From: Trogon surrucura
Taxonomy: Eukaryota; Chordata; Aves; Trogoniformes; Trogonidae
Direction of reading: 5' to 3'
Length of the DNA: 64,000 nt
Assembly: GCA_020746105.1 (NCBI GenBank)
Contig: CM036619.1
Span: 14,360,238-14,424,237 of the forward strand
The notes below the pieces were generated by a model. That model was not told the origin of the DNA. It ran no database searches and saw only the letters and a program-made list of their open reading frames with translations. How positions within the stretch are numbered: position 1 is the stretch's first letter; each line of letters starts with the position of its first letter. The translations under genes were made by a program, and so were the position numbers. Positions 57,001 through 64,000 of this stretch are shown in pieces.

Positions 57001-60000
57001 GATGACACATACTCCTATCAAATGCATTAAATACAAACATAGTGCTTGGCTCTCCATTACTCAACTAGTTTTTCCTAACCCTGTTCTATCAGAAGGATAC
57101 TCCACCCTATCTCTGTCTTCTCTGCCGATTGTTACAGAGAAAGGGTCTCCAGAAATGATAGAAAACAAGTGACATAAACTATAATAAGTCAGCAAAGCTG
57201 GGAAACATATCCATTATGGAATCAAAGCTCTTAAAACACAAGCGAAACATGTTCATTTTACCTTACCCTTTGACCTTGTGCTCCATCTCTTCCGGGTGAA
57301 CCTGATGCTCCTGGGACACCCTAAACGTAATAAAGGAAGGGCAAATGATGAGATCTGGTTAACAGAATCCAAGCAAATCACTTTTCAGTGAAAGTTTAAG
57401 ACATGCTTGTGGATAAATGTTTTGGATAAACAGAACTAGGGAGCTCAAGAATCATTAAGGTTGGAAAACACCTTTAAGATCATCTAATCCAACTGTCAAC
57501 ACTACCATGACCACTAAACCATGTCCCCAAATGCCATGTCTATACATTTTTTCGAACACCTCCAGGGATGGTGACACCACCACTTCCCTGGGCAGCCTGT
57601 TCCAATGTCTCACCACTCTTTCAGTAGCTTTTTTTTCCTAATATCTAATCTAAACCTCCCCTGGTGCAAATGGGCAGGGCCGTTGAAAAGATTCGGTTCT
57701 GTGAAATGAGATGGCTCAACGGACATTGTTAAAATGCACAGGCTTCATACCTCCTCATTACAATCCTCTGTTAATAGCACCGACAATTTTGTCAAGTCAT
57801 GTTTCCTGCACCATTGAGCTGAAAAGAGGTTGATTTCCTACACCATTCCCATGTTGCAACATCAGTACGTTAACCTAAAAATCCAACTGCTGTTTCTCCC
57901 TCTTATTCCTAAAACGGAGTCTGTTACTATATCGTCTGAACTCAGCACAGCAATATCAAAGAGGAGATACCTGCCTGGGCAGGACTACAGGTGAGGTCCA
58001 GGAGTTCCCTGTTCAGATGAAATGCCACCCTCTGGCTCGAGAAGGCTGCAGAGCAGCAGTCTGGGACCATTACCGCCGCGGTCCAGAAGGCTAACAAAGC
58101 TGATTTATGAGAAAAGGCTGTATGAGCTTACTAACCCTGGCACATATGAACTAGAGAGGGGAATCTGGTAACATCCAGTAAATACTGGAGGGACACAAGC
58201 AGAAAAGAATCCAAAAAGGGAAGAGCAAATGATCCTGGAAAGCAACAATAAATCTAGGAATGGGTAGAGACCCAATTTCAGTGTTTAACAAAGTCAAGAA
58301 GTCACCAATTTTTCAGGCCCTGAACGATCTGCACACCAGCATACCCTAGATTCCTGATTCTAAATCTCCGTTCAAATTCACCCCCAACAACAGACTTCCC
58401 AGCAATTTTGGATATGTGCCTTAAATTCCCAATGATGTCAGTTCAACATTCAAACTTCACTACTAAGTGACAGGTTAAACAGTAACTTGGGGAATACCTG
58501 TAGCCCAGGAAAACCAAGATCTCCCTTCTCTCCCTTTTCACCTGGTGGCCCCTGCAAATTAAGAATCACACATAGTAAATGAAATACATGGTTACTTTCC
58601 AATTTTTAATGGTTCCTTTCAGATTCTTTAGTCAAAAACAACTGAACACCAAGAAAACAGACTATTTTGCAAAACTGTAAACGAAGCATTTACAAATACA
58701 GAAAACAAAGAAAACAAAACTAATTTTAAAAGACTTCAAAATTAACCTGATGAAACATAAAAAAGGTAGCAATTTTCTCTCCCCAAAGGAATCTATTTCT
58801 CTTCAGCCCCCAGAAATATTTCCTCTGTTGATGAAACCATTGGATTTCTATGGAAACTAGATGTGTTTCTACAGCACATTTGCATGAAAAAATATATTTT
58901 TCAAGATAATAAACTAAATTTAAATAAATTTTATGCAGGAGCACATTTTGTCTATGAAATAACTATTCTTAATGTATTTTGTATTATTCAGCATCATCAA
59001 GAATACACAGTTTTGGTAAATCACTTCATTAGATTGGTATAGCAATATCACGCAGACTGGGTAAAAAGAAGGAAGAAGTGCATTATACTGTAGTGTAATG
59101 AAAAATGAAAAAAAACAGTCTAGCCAAAAAAGGTATCTACTACCTTTCAAGGCTTGTGTGTACTCTTATACTAGAGCTGTATATGAAACAAGATCAGTGC
59201 TGCTGGTTCGGTATTCTACCAATGTGTCTATGATGAAATTTTGAGACTCATTTCACAAGAGCATTGCAAGCTCCAGGCCTAATCATCTCCTCTGATGACA
59301 GACTGTACGTGTAGCAAATACCACTGCTTAGTTTTGGCAATGAACACGGTGTTCTTGCTTGGGTACACCTTTCAAGTCAGAACTGACCCGTGATGAGCAA
59401 TACCACAACCAGAAGAGCATAAAATACCAGCAGTTCAGTTTGGGTCCATGTTACAACTCCCACTGAGATTTCTTTCACTTGTCTCCAGGTTTGGATGCTA
59501 ACACCGGGGTCATATTCAAATTATGATCAAACCCCTCCAACTAACTAAAAGTTCAAATCCAAATCCAAACGGGTACATTGGCACTGAACCCAAGCCCGCT
59601 ATGGGTGAAACGCAAATCTGTGATTTCACCTCAAATATTGGGAATCAGATTCTGTCCATGACACCAAAAGATATTTTGGCCTAGCCTGAGGTACGTGCTG
59701 TTCAAAACATGACAAGAAAGAACCCTGGTGATTTTATAAGTCTCACAGGAAGCCCTTGAATAGAAAGTCCACTGGGTCCTTGTGGTCCTGGAGGTCCTTG
59801 TGGTCCAGGGACACCAATTTCACCTCGAGGTCCATCTGGTCCCTAAAGCAGCACAGGACATAAGTTAAACTCTTATCATATGGACAAAGGCATCTTCTGT
59901 TTGAAGATTAAAATACCAATAGACTCAAAAACATCTGAAATATGGGTTAACATTTGACTGAGCAGTTAGGGGTCAATTTAAAACTGCCTGGTTCTTCTAT

Positions 60001-60297
60001 AAACACAAAAAAAATGATGAGTTATGCTGTGACAGCAGCATTCTGAATTTTGTATCTTTTATCAAGGAATAAACAGCACAAGCAACTGTTATGGAAAGGG
60101 ACACACCACACGCCAATGGCATTTCACTGTGCTTTTTCTCAGCGACATCAGAGACAACCTGGAATTCATTTCAAGGTTTACATGCAGGAGAGATAAACCA
60201 AAAACTTGTACGTCTGTCAACTGTAAAGTGCTGTACACAGTACCTTTGGACCTGGATCACCACGGTGGCCTTTGGCACCCCTCACACCTGGACCACC
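35763..60297 (-). CDS. COL14A1: COL14A1, collagen XIV alpha-1 chain (FACIT), 3' part of gene, twelve coding exons
   Basis: Collagen XIV is secreted, homotrimeric, and decorates collagen I fibrils, limiting fibril growth. Twelve exons between 60297 and 35763 join into 1233 nt, one frame, 410 residues plus stop. Domain order by window residue: COL2 Gly-X-Y repeat 1-140 (incomplete at its start), NC2 141-186 with one Cys (RQVCEQL, residue 157), COL1 187-290 with two interruptions (PGVGTQG and GESRTGS), NC1 291-410. The COL1/NC1 border has the FACIT cysteine pair CDPSSC (292, 297). COL2 exons are phase 0 with collagen-type lengths (54, 54, 54, 54, 72, 36) plus one of 96. The von Willebrand A, fibronectin III and thrombospondin-N-like exons lie right of the window. 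Collagen XII is the close paralogue, but CDPSSC, QPEFTPV and the MRPL13 neighbour fit XIV. Confidence 0.95.
36086..37450 (-). other. COL14A1: last COL14A1 intron
   Basis: GT-AG. Contains the candidate alternative exon at 36622-36655. The part near the terminal exon has a pyrimidine tract (ctgccccccctcctcctg in gene sense, about 36127-36144), a branch-like ttaac at about 36120, then no AG until the acceptor. A TA microsatellite of about 11 bases is at 36212-36222. Confidence 0.75.
36622..36655 (-). other. COL14A1: candidate alternative COL14A1 exon (short NC1 variant)
   Basis: Lies in the last COL14A1 intron. The acceptor ttcctgttttaag follows a long pyrimidine run (36656-36720 on the opposite strand) and the donor is GGAG/gtgaga. 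Entered in phase 1 from the preceding exon it reads (G)[10 protein letters not shown], which resembles the IPYNG segment at the short end of collagen XII. It is 34 nt, so inclusion shifts the frame: joined to the terminal exon the reading stops after RRWIR, and read-through into the intron stops at once (TGA). Seen: splice sites, phase, peptide. Inferred: that it is used. Confidence 0.45.
37451..37606 (-). CDS. COL14A1: COL14A1 exon, end of COL1 and FACIT cysteine pair
   Basis: 156 nt, phase 1 both ends, acceptor actacgcag, donor gtgagt. Begins [20 protein letters not shown], with a two-residue interruption at ESRTG. Ends [17 protein letters not shown]. The C-x4-C just after the helix is the diagnostic COL1/NC1 junction of FACIT collagens, needed for trimer registration. 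Confidence 0.96.
37607..38540 (-). other. COL14A1: COL14A1 intron
   Basis: 0.9 kb, phase 1, moderately GC-rich in 37640-38000. No repeat recognised. Confidence 0.85.
38541..38618 (-). CDS. COL14A1: COL14A1 exon, COL1 domain
   Basis: 78 nt, phase 1 both ends, acceptor gtttcctcag, donor gtaaaa. Reads (G)[19 protein letters not shown] then GPPGST. PGVGTQG drops one residue from a triplet, an imperfection I recall as conserved in COL14A1. Confidence 0.95.
41845..42018 (+). mobile_element. CR1 copy inserted into another CR1
   Basis: Starts caggctgcccagagaggttg, ends with three attctatg units. It splits the tail of the - strand copy at 42019-42341, whose own end lies left of it at 41831-41844. 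The + copy is therefore the younger. Confidence 0.9.
42019..42341 (-). mobile_element. CR1 copy interrupted by the neighbouring CR1
   Basis: Reads catagagtggtttgggttgg, gctcaaagccccatccagcc, tttctgggcaacctgttcca, then the ORF2 end on the - strand. Its terminal repeat continues at 41831-41844 on the other side of the + copy. Confidence 0.92.
44028..44172 (-). mobile_element. CR1 fragment
   Basis: Contains ctccagggatggtgactcca, tttcctgggcagcctgttcc and gatttttcctaatagccaat. The - strand reads [20 protein letters not shown], a CR1 ORF2 end. Lacks the 3' tail. Confidence 0.9.
46743..46931 (-). CDS. COL14A1: COL14A1 exon, NC2 end and COL1 start
   Basis: 189 nt, acceptor cctgacag, donor gtaggc. 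Residues [20 protein letters not shown] then TIA finish NC2. Gly-X-Y begins at [13 protein letters not shown] and runs to GRPGER. The HMARY..ILNQIPS block is the FACIT XIV/XII linker signature. Confidence 0.96.
46932..47447 (-). other. COL14A1: COL14A1 intron
   Basis: 0.5 kb AT-rich intron, phase 1. No further feature seen. Confidence 0.85.
47448..47514 (-). CDS. COL14A1: COL14A1 exon, NC2 linker with conserved Cys
   Basis: 67 nt, acceptor gttctccag, donor gtaagc. Reads [20 protein letters not shown] then IQ and one base of a Gly codon. The Gly-X-Y pattern stops here. The single Cys pairs between chains in FACIT collagens together with the NC1-proximal cysteines. Entry is phase 0 and exit phase 1; all later exons stay in phase 1. 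Confidence 0.95.
47515..47937 (-). other. COL14A1: COL14A1 intron
   Basis: 0.4 kb intron, phase 0. No further feature seen. Confidence 0.85.
47938..47973 (-). CDS. COL14A1: COL14A1 exon, end of COL2 domain
   Basis: 36 nt, phase 0, acceptor tttcatag, donor gtaagt. Reads [12 protein letters not shown], the last four triplets of COL2 before the NC2 linker. Confidence 0.92.
48212..48628 (+). mobile_element. CR1 3' fragment with readable ORF2 end
   Basis: The + strand reads [38 protein letters not shown] and [20 protein letters not shown] in one open frame to 48539, then the CR1 3' UTR and tail attctacgattctatgat. The least decayed ORF2 end here, but only about 110 codons of a protein near 1000 residues, so not functional. 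Confidence 0.94.
48707..49050 (-). mobile_element. CR1 3' fragment
   Basis: Starts atcacagaaccacctagatt. The - strand open frame reads [20 protein letters not shown] then [20 protein letters not shown], the CR1 ORF2 end. Faces the + copy 78 bases away, tail to tail. Confidence 0.93.
50346..50367 (+). repeat. A22 run
   Basis: Twenty-two A followed by ccac and nine more A, in a COL14A1 intron. No retrocopy body is recognisable beside it. Confidence 0.9.
50681..50752 (-). CDS. COL14A1: COL14A1 exon, COL2 domain
   Basis: 72 nt, phase 0, acceptor ccatgtag, donor gtgagt. Reads [18 protein letters not shown] then GDVGAP: eight perfect Gly-X-Y triplets. Confidence 0.94.
50753..51615 (-). other. COL14A1: COL14A1 intron
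   Basis: 0.9 kb, phase 0. No repeat recognised. Confidence 0.85.
51616..51669 (-). CDS. COL14A1: COL14A1 exon, COL2 domain
   Basis: 54 nt, phase 0, acceptor catttacag, donor gtgagt. Reads [18 protein letters not shown], six perfect triplets. Confidence 0.94.
51670..57266 (-). other. COL14A1: COL14A1 intron of 5.6 kb
   Basis: Phase 0. Contains a CR1 fragment at 54048-54319. Several open frames of about 60-110 codons (for example 54742-55077) resemble nothing known. Confidence 0.85.
54048..54319 (+). mobile_element. CR1 3' fragment, diverged
   Basis: aaccagactcttctcagaga, gtaggacaagaggcaacaga, gattacgattagatgttagg, and the end ttttacgattctat, in CR1 order on the + strand. Confidence 0.85.
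57267..57320 (-). CDS. COL14A1: COL14A1 exon, COL2 domain
   Basis: 54 nt, phase 0, acceptor tacgtttag, donor gtaagg. Reads [18 protein letters not shown], six perfect triplets. Confidence 0.93.
57450..57670 (-). mobile_element. CR1 3' fragment
   Basis: aatcattaaggttggaaaac, tttaagatcatctaatccaa, ttccctgggcagcctgttcc and ttcctaatatctaatctaaa mark a - strand CR1. Confidence 0.9.
58105..58250 (+). mobile_element. strongly decayed CR1-like segment
   Basis: gagaaaaggctgtatgagct followed by agagaggggaatctggtaac and ccagtaaatactggaggga keeps the word order of an old CR1 ORF2 end. Weak. Confidence 0.4.
58498..58551 (-). CDS. COL14A1: COL14A1 exon, COL2 domain
   Basis: 54 nt, phase 0, acceptor aatttgcag, donor gtattc. 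Reads [18 protein letters not shown], six uninterrupted Gly-X-Y triplets with two KGE/KGD motifs of the type that stabilise triple helices through Lys-acid pairs. Confidence 0.94.
58552..59746 (-). other. COL14A1: COL14A1 intron
   Basis: 1.2 kb, phase 0, AT-rich. Nothing recognised. Confidence 0.85.
59747..59842 (-). CDS. COL14A1: COL14A1 exon, COL2 domain, 96 nt with helix interruption
   Basis: Acceptor gctgctttag, donor gtgaga. Reads [32 protein letters not shown]. Thirty-two residues: ten triplets plus two extra residues at GLSIQG, which explains why the length is not a multiple of nine. Such a short interruption gives a flexible point in a triple helix. Confidence 0.94.
59843..60243 (-). 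other. COL14A1: COL14A1 intron
   Basis: 0.4 kb, phase 0. Nothing recognised. Confidence 0.85.
60244..60297 (-). CDS. COL14A1: COL14A1 exon, COL2 domain, contains RGD
   Basis: 54 nt, phase 0, acceptor cttcacag and donor gtactg (weak, but after AAG). Reads [18 protein letters not shown]: six perfect Gly-X-Y triplets. An RGD tripeptide sits in the helix. Most 5' coding exon of the gene found in the window. Confidence 0.93.
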
Positions 60298-63200
60298 CTG
60301 TGAAGCACAAGCACAGGACTTGCTGAAAATCAAAGTTCTCAAATAACAAAATCCAGAGAAGCCCAAATAGTTGGGCTTTTTTCTTGTTACTGAATCAGTG
60401 TTCAGGAATCAGTGAATATCCTGTCCATGTCCTTTAACTGGAGTAATTAAACTGAGAACAGATTTAAGTGCAGCCATACACAGGAACAGATTTAAACACA
60501 GATGTGGCTATTTTCTAAAGCCAAGAATGCACACCACATAAGCATCAAAATAACACTGAAAGCTACCACATGGATATAAATGTACACAATGTCTCAGGAG
60601 TTCTCCTCCATCCAGTTTCTGAAATGTTCTGCACAACTGTCCATTCTCCCCAAGATCACCACATTGTTAAAGACTGAGTTTCCAACAACTCAGGAACGTT
60701 TTTTTCAGTCAGAACAACTCCAGAATCTCCTAGACTTACCACGGTTTAATTTAGAGCTACTCTTAAGTAAAACACTCTTTTGCCCATTTTTCTGTTTTTT
60801 GCTTTCTTCAATGGTGCCTACATCTGTTAATCATTTATTAACCAACCGCTGCCTTTTTTATTAGTGTCATCTGGAGCTGCATATATCTATGGATGGCTGC
60901 CATGAGCATGTTTTGCATATACATATGCTGGATGTGCTTTGTCCTCTAGGAGAGCATAAAGAAAAATATGTAATTTTTTCACTTTTTTCACATCAATTTC
61001 CATCTTACTCCATGTGAATATATTGCTTAACCTCTTGAGATATGACCTTTAGAGGGATTCTGCCCTTCATTGTACTCAAAAAAGACCTTGTACAACCAGG
61101 CACCATAACTGAATAATGTTCTTTAGAGGCTAAAATAAATACCTATAAAAATAACAGGAGTTACATTAAGGACAAAAAAAAAAAAAAGAAAATATGCTCA
61201 TTACATTAAATGCATATGTAGTATTTATGAAACTTTAAATATGAATGCCCATAACAGAAACTTTTGGAAGTACCAGAGTACTCTTGCTCTTCAGTGACGG
61301 TATCATGAGACAATCTTCATACGTGTGATCATAGAGCAGTTTTCTACTCCCTTCCCCAGCTCTTTCAGTCTTCTCACTTCCATCCCACAGCTCTGTGGCC
61401 AAGACCCATTCCATCACGGTCAGTCCAACCCTAAAATCTCATCCCACACTCTCCACAGAGCCACGGTTCCAGCTGCCAGTTCCCAAATTCCAGGTCCTCA
61501 TATTTCTGCATTCCAGCCCAGTAGCTTCCCTCTGCCCTTTCTCCTGCCTCTGCTTTTCTCCTACCTCTCTCTCAGATTGACAATTCCTGTGCAAACGTTC
61601 AGCAAAATAACTGCAACTTTTTAACATAAAGAAAATCACTCTTTATTCCCATTTTCTTCTCAGAGTCAAATTACTTTTTTTTTAACTGAGTAATGATATA
61701 TATTTAAAAATAGCTCGATGATGAGCTATGAAGTCATATGCTTTAGGATGCACTCTGAGTTTGGTAGAAATTCAAGCACAAGTAAAAGCACCAGTTCCTG
61801 AAGAGCACTGATTTGATTTGAAGACATCACTAGAGCCTCCCCCATTTTTTGAATAAACTTGTTTTGGTGGTTATTCCCCAGCATTATTAAGCTCGTGTGA
61901 CTAATTTTAAATTTTCCATTTCTTTGGCTTCTACTTCTAGACAAGATTTCCTTCTATGCCTTTTTCCCTTATTTTAAATAACTTCTTAATAGCCAGTACT
62001 TTCCCCCAGAAACAGTTCTTAATCAACTGTTAGCAAGTCACCTCCTTATTTCTTTTTAATAATCATAACCCATGAAGCACTGAAAGATTTTCATTGCAAT
62101 TAAACTTCTCTGGTCTTCCAGTATTCATCATCTCCTTCCTCATTTCCAGTTCTGCATCACTCTTTCCAAAATGCAGGCATAGGGTTTTGTGGTATCTTAC
62201 TTTCACTTTGCATGGGGAACTTCAGACAGCAAATCAAATTCTGGCAAACATTAAGCCATAAAAACAATATCCCATAATGAAATCTGCCAGATGATCTTGA
62301 CTCTAAGTGATACTTTGTCTTACCCAAAAATTGCCCACTTCCTGAAAGAGTTTAAAAATATATTTCCAGAGATACTATCTCAAACAAATCGAAGCCTTTT
62401 ACTTGGGGTATTTCAGTCTAATGTCCAAAACTGGCTACATGGTAGAACCCTGACCCCTTAAACAGAAAAACCCTTGGCTGGGAGAAAAGTCACAGGACAT
62501 TTTAATGACTTGGAGCAGTACTGACCAGACATAGCACATGTGACTTTCTGATTTTTGGTTGGCACAGAGACAAACACTGAGTTTATTCTTTTGCTCTGCT
62601 TTTTCCTAGACCTCTTAACATTTTTGCAGAGTTATGCCATCTGTCTGGCAAAAAAAAAGTATTTCTTCTAAGAGGCTGAGTTCCAGAATCACACACTCCC
62701 TCTGCCTAGGCAGGGATTTTTCTGCCCGACTTTAAACTTCCTCTTGCACGGCACTATGCTACTCAAAATATTGTTAATCCTAAATGCAATAAATAGAAGT
62801 ACATTGTTTTACTGCTGGATCAGGATTCAGCAGTTCCTGGTCTGTATATGTTTTGAACCATAGTAACACACATCCTTCCAGTCAAATAATTTCAATTGCA
62901 CTTTTGTGTGAATTATCCCACTGCATTTTTCACGGAACATAAACTAGACACCTATATACAAAAGTTAAAATCTTAATCCATGCTTGATTTATAATGTATA
63001 TTCAAGTAAGAGAACAGAATAATTTCTCCTTGTTGGAGATCCACCACTTCAGTGAGTTCCTTTTCAAGTTTTTGTACCAGAACTTGAAGAACAGTTCTTG
63101 CAGAAAGCCTGACACCTGAGTTGTTACTGGAATAAATGTATGCTAGGATCTACAAAACAAATGTCTTATCCACAAGTTAATTTCATTGTTGAACATGTCT

Positions 63201-64000
63201 GTATCTCATGCAATTTACTTTAACCTTTTCATAAATTTATTTTCCTTCGCATTCTTCACTGGCTCCTTCTCTTTGAAAAACGCTCTTAAAAGTATCCAGG
63301 ACACAGTATAAGCAGAGAAACATAGTTCAAAGGTGTTCACAAGAGGGCACAAGCTAACTCAGCAAGCAGCCCTAAGATGCCAATCAGAGTTATCAATCTA
63401 GTTGTATAATGAAAACCACAGGACTATTCTACAAACATCCCAGTCAGTCAGTCTCATTAGACCAAGCCAAAATTAGATCTTTGAAAACAGAGCCCACAAC
63501 TCTTCTAAGCTGCTAAAAATCACCCTTGAGATGTGAAATTAAGTTATCTAACAACTCGTATCTCAAGTTATCTGGTCTGATCCATTATCTGAATTCTTTC
63601 ACAAGCCAGTAAAGAGCTTTATCCCATCTTTCTAAGATACTACACTGAGATAGAAGTAAAGCTAATTAATTGTATTCTAGAAGAGACTATCTAGTTCCAT
63701 GGGTTATGCAAGGAATTTAGATACACACTTACTCAATGTTTATGTGGTAAACATGTACATGATAGATGAGTGCAATAAAAGCCACACCACGAAGTACAGC
63801 TAAAAGCTGTGAGAGTGTGTATTTCATCATTTACTGGCAAACTAGAAAAAGGTTCAATTCAACTTTCACCAAAGCCAGCTCATTTTATCCTCTCTCCCCT
63901 TCAATTCTTTTGGGTATCGCCTTGCCTCTGGGAGCTCTCAGAAGAACGAGCACTTTCAGTTCTGCTTTCCAATAAACGCTCCAACTCTTAGGTAGGGCTT
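60298..64000 (-). other. COL14A1: COL14A1 intron (3' part), runs off the window
   Basis: 3.7 kb with no further Gly-X-Y exon on either strand. The next upstream exon, with the start of COL2 and the NC3 border, must lie beyond 64000. A C-rich stretch at about 61345-61560 gives overlapping open frames but no known protein. An A14 run is at 61174-61187. Confidence 0.75.

Larger units (their letters stand above)
57321..58497 (-). other. COL14A1: COL14A1 intron
   Basis: 1.2 kb, phase 0. CR1 piece at 57450-57670 and a more decayed one at about 58105-58250. Confidence 0.85.

Noticed and set aside
60359..60382. Hairpin aagcccaa-atag-ttgggctt followed by T run, like a bacterial terminator
   Set aside because: It lies in a vertebrate intron; the motif has no such role here and the stem is only 8 bp.

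Overview
The window is vertebrate nuclear DNA: small exons with GT-AG boundaries, long AT-rich introns, two conserved animal genes. It is almost certainly from a bird, because at least fourteen fragments of the avian LINE CR1 are scattered through it, several ending in the CR1-type ATTCTATG repeat. A tRNA-derived SINE with a CR1 tail at 25243-25433 resembles the songbird TguSINE1 type, so a passerine is the best guess (inference; not checked against a database).

Left half, about 1-31.4 kb: the 3' part of MRPL13 (mitochondrial ribosomal protein uL13m) on the + strand. Five coding exons at 1222-1315, 2931-2991, 12787-12873, 13198-13319 and 31134-31158 join in frame to give about 128 C-terminal residues. 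The first exons lie left of the window. The last intron is 17.8 kb and ends in an exon with only 25 coding bases.

Middle, 31.2-35.8 kb: the interval between the two convergent stop codons. It holds both 3' UTRs, a candidate poly(A) signal for each gene, and two unexplained CpG-rich blocks.

Right half, 35.2-64 kb: the 3' part of COL14A1 (collagen XIV alpha 1, a FACIT collagen) on the - strand. Twelve coding exons between 60297 and 35763 join without a frame break into 410 residues: most of COL2, the NC2 linker, all of COL1, and a 120-residue NC1 domain with a long basic tail. The convergent MRPL13/COL14A1 order matches the human 8q24.12 neighbourhood. The earlier COL14A1 exons lie right of the window.

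The two genes have unrelated jobs (mitochondrial translation and collagen-fibril surface organisation) and are simply neighbours. The most interesting unexplained signal is a candidate alternative COL14A1 exon at 36622-36655. It has good splice sites and the right entry phase, and its peptide resembles the short NC1 end of the paralogue collagen XII. Its use would replace the long heparin-binding-like tail by a short one. No complete extra gene, CRISPR array or unknown multi-gene system was found.
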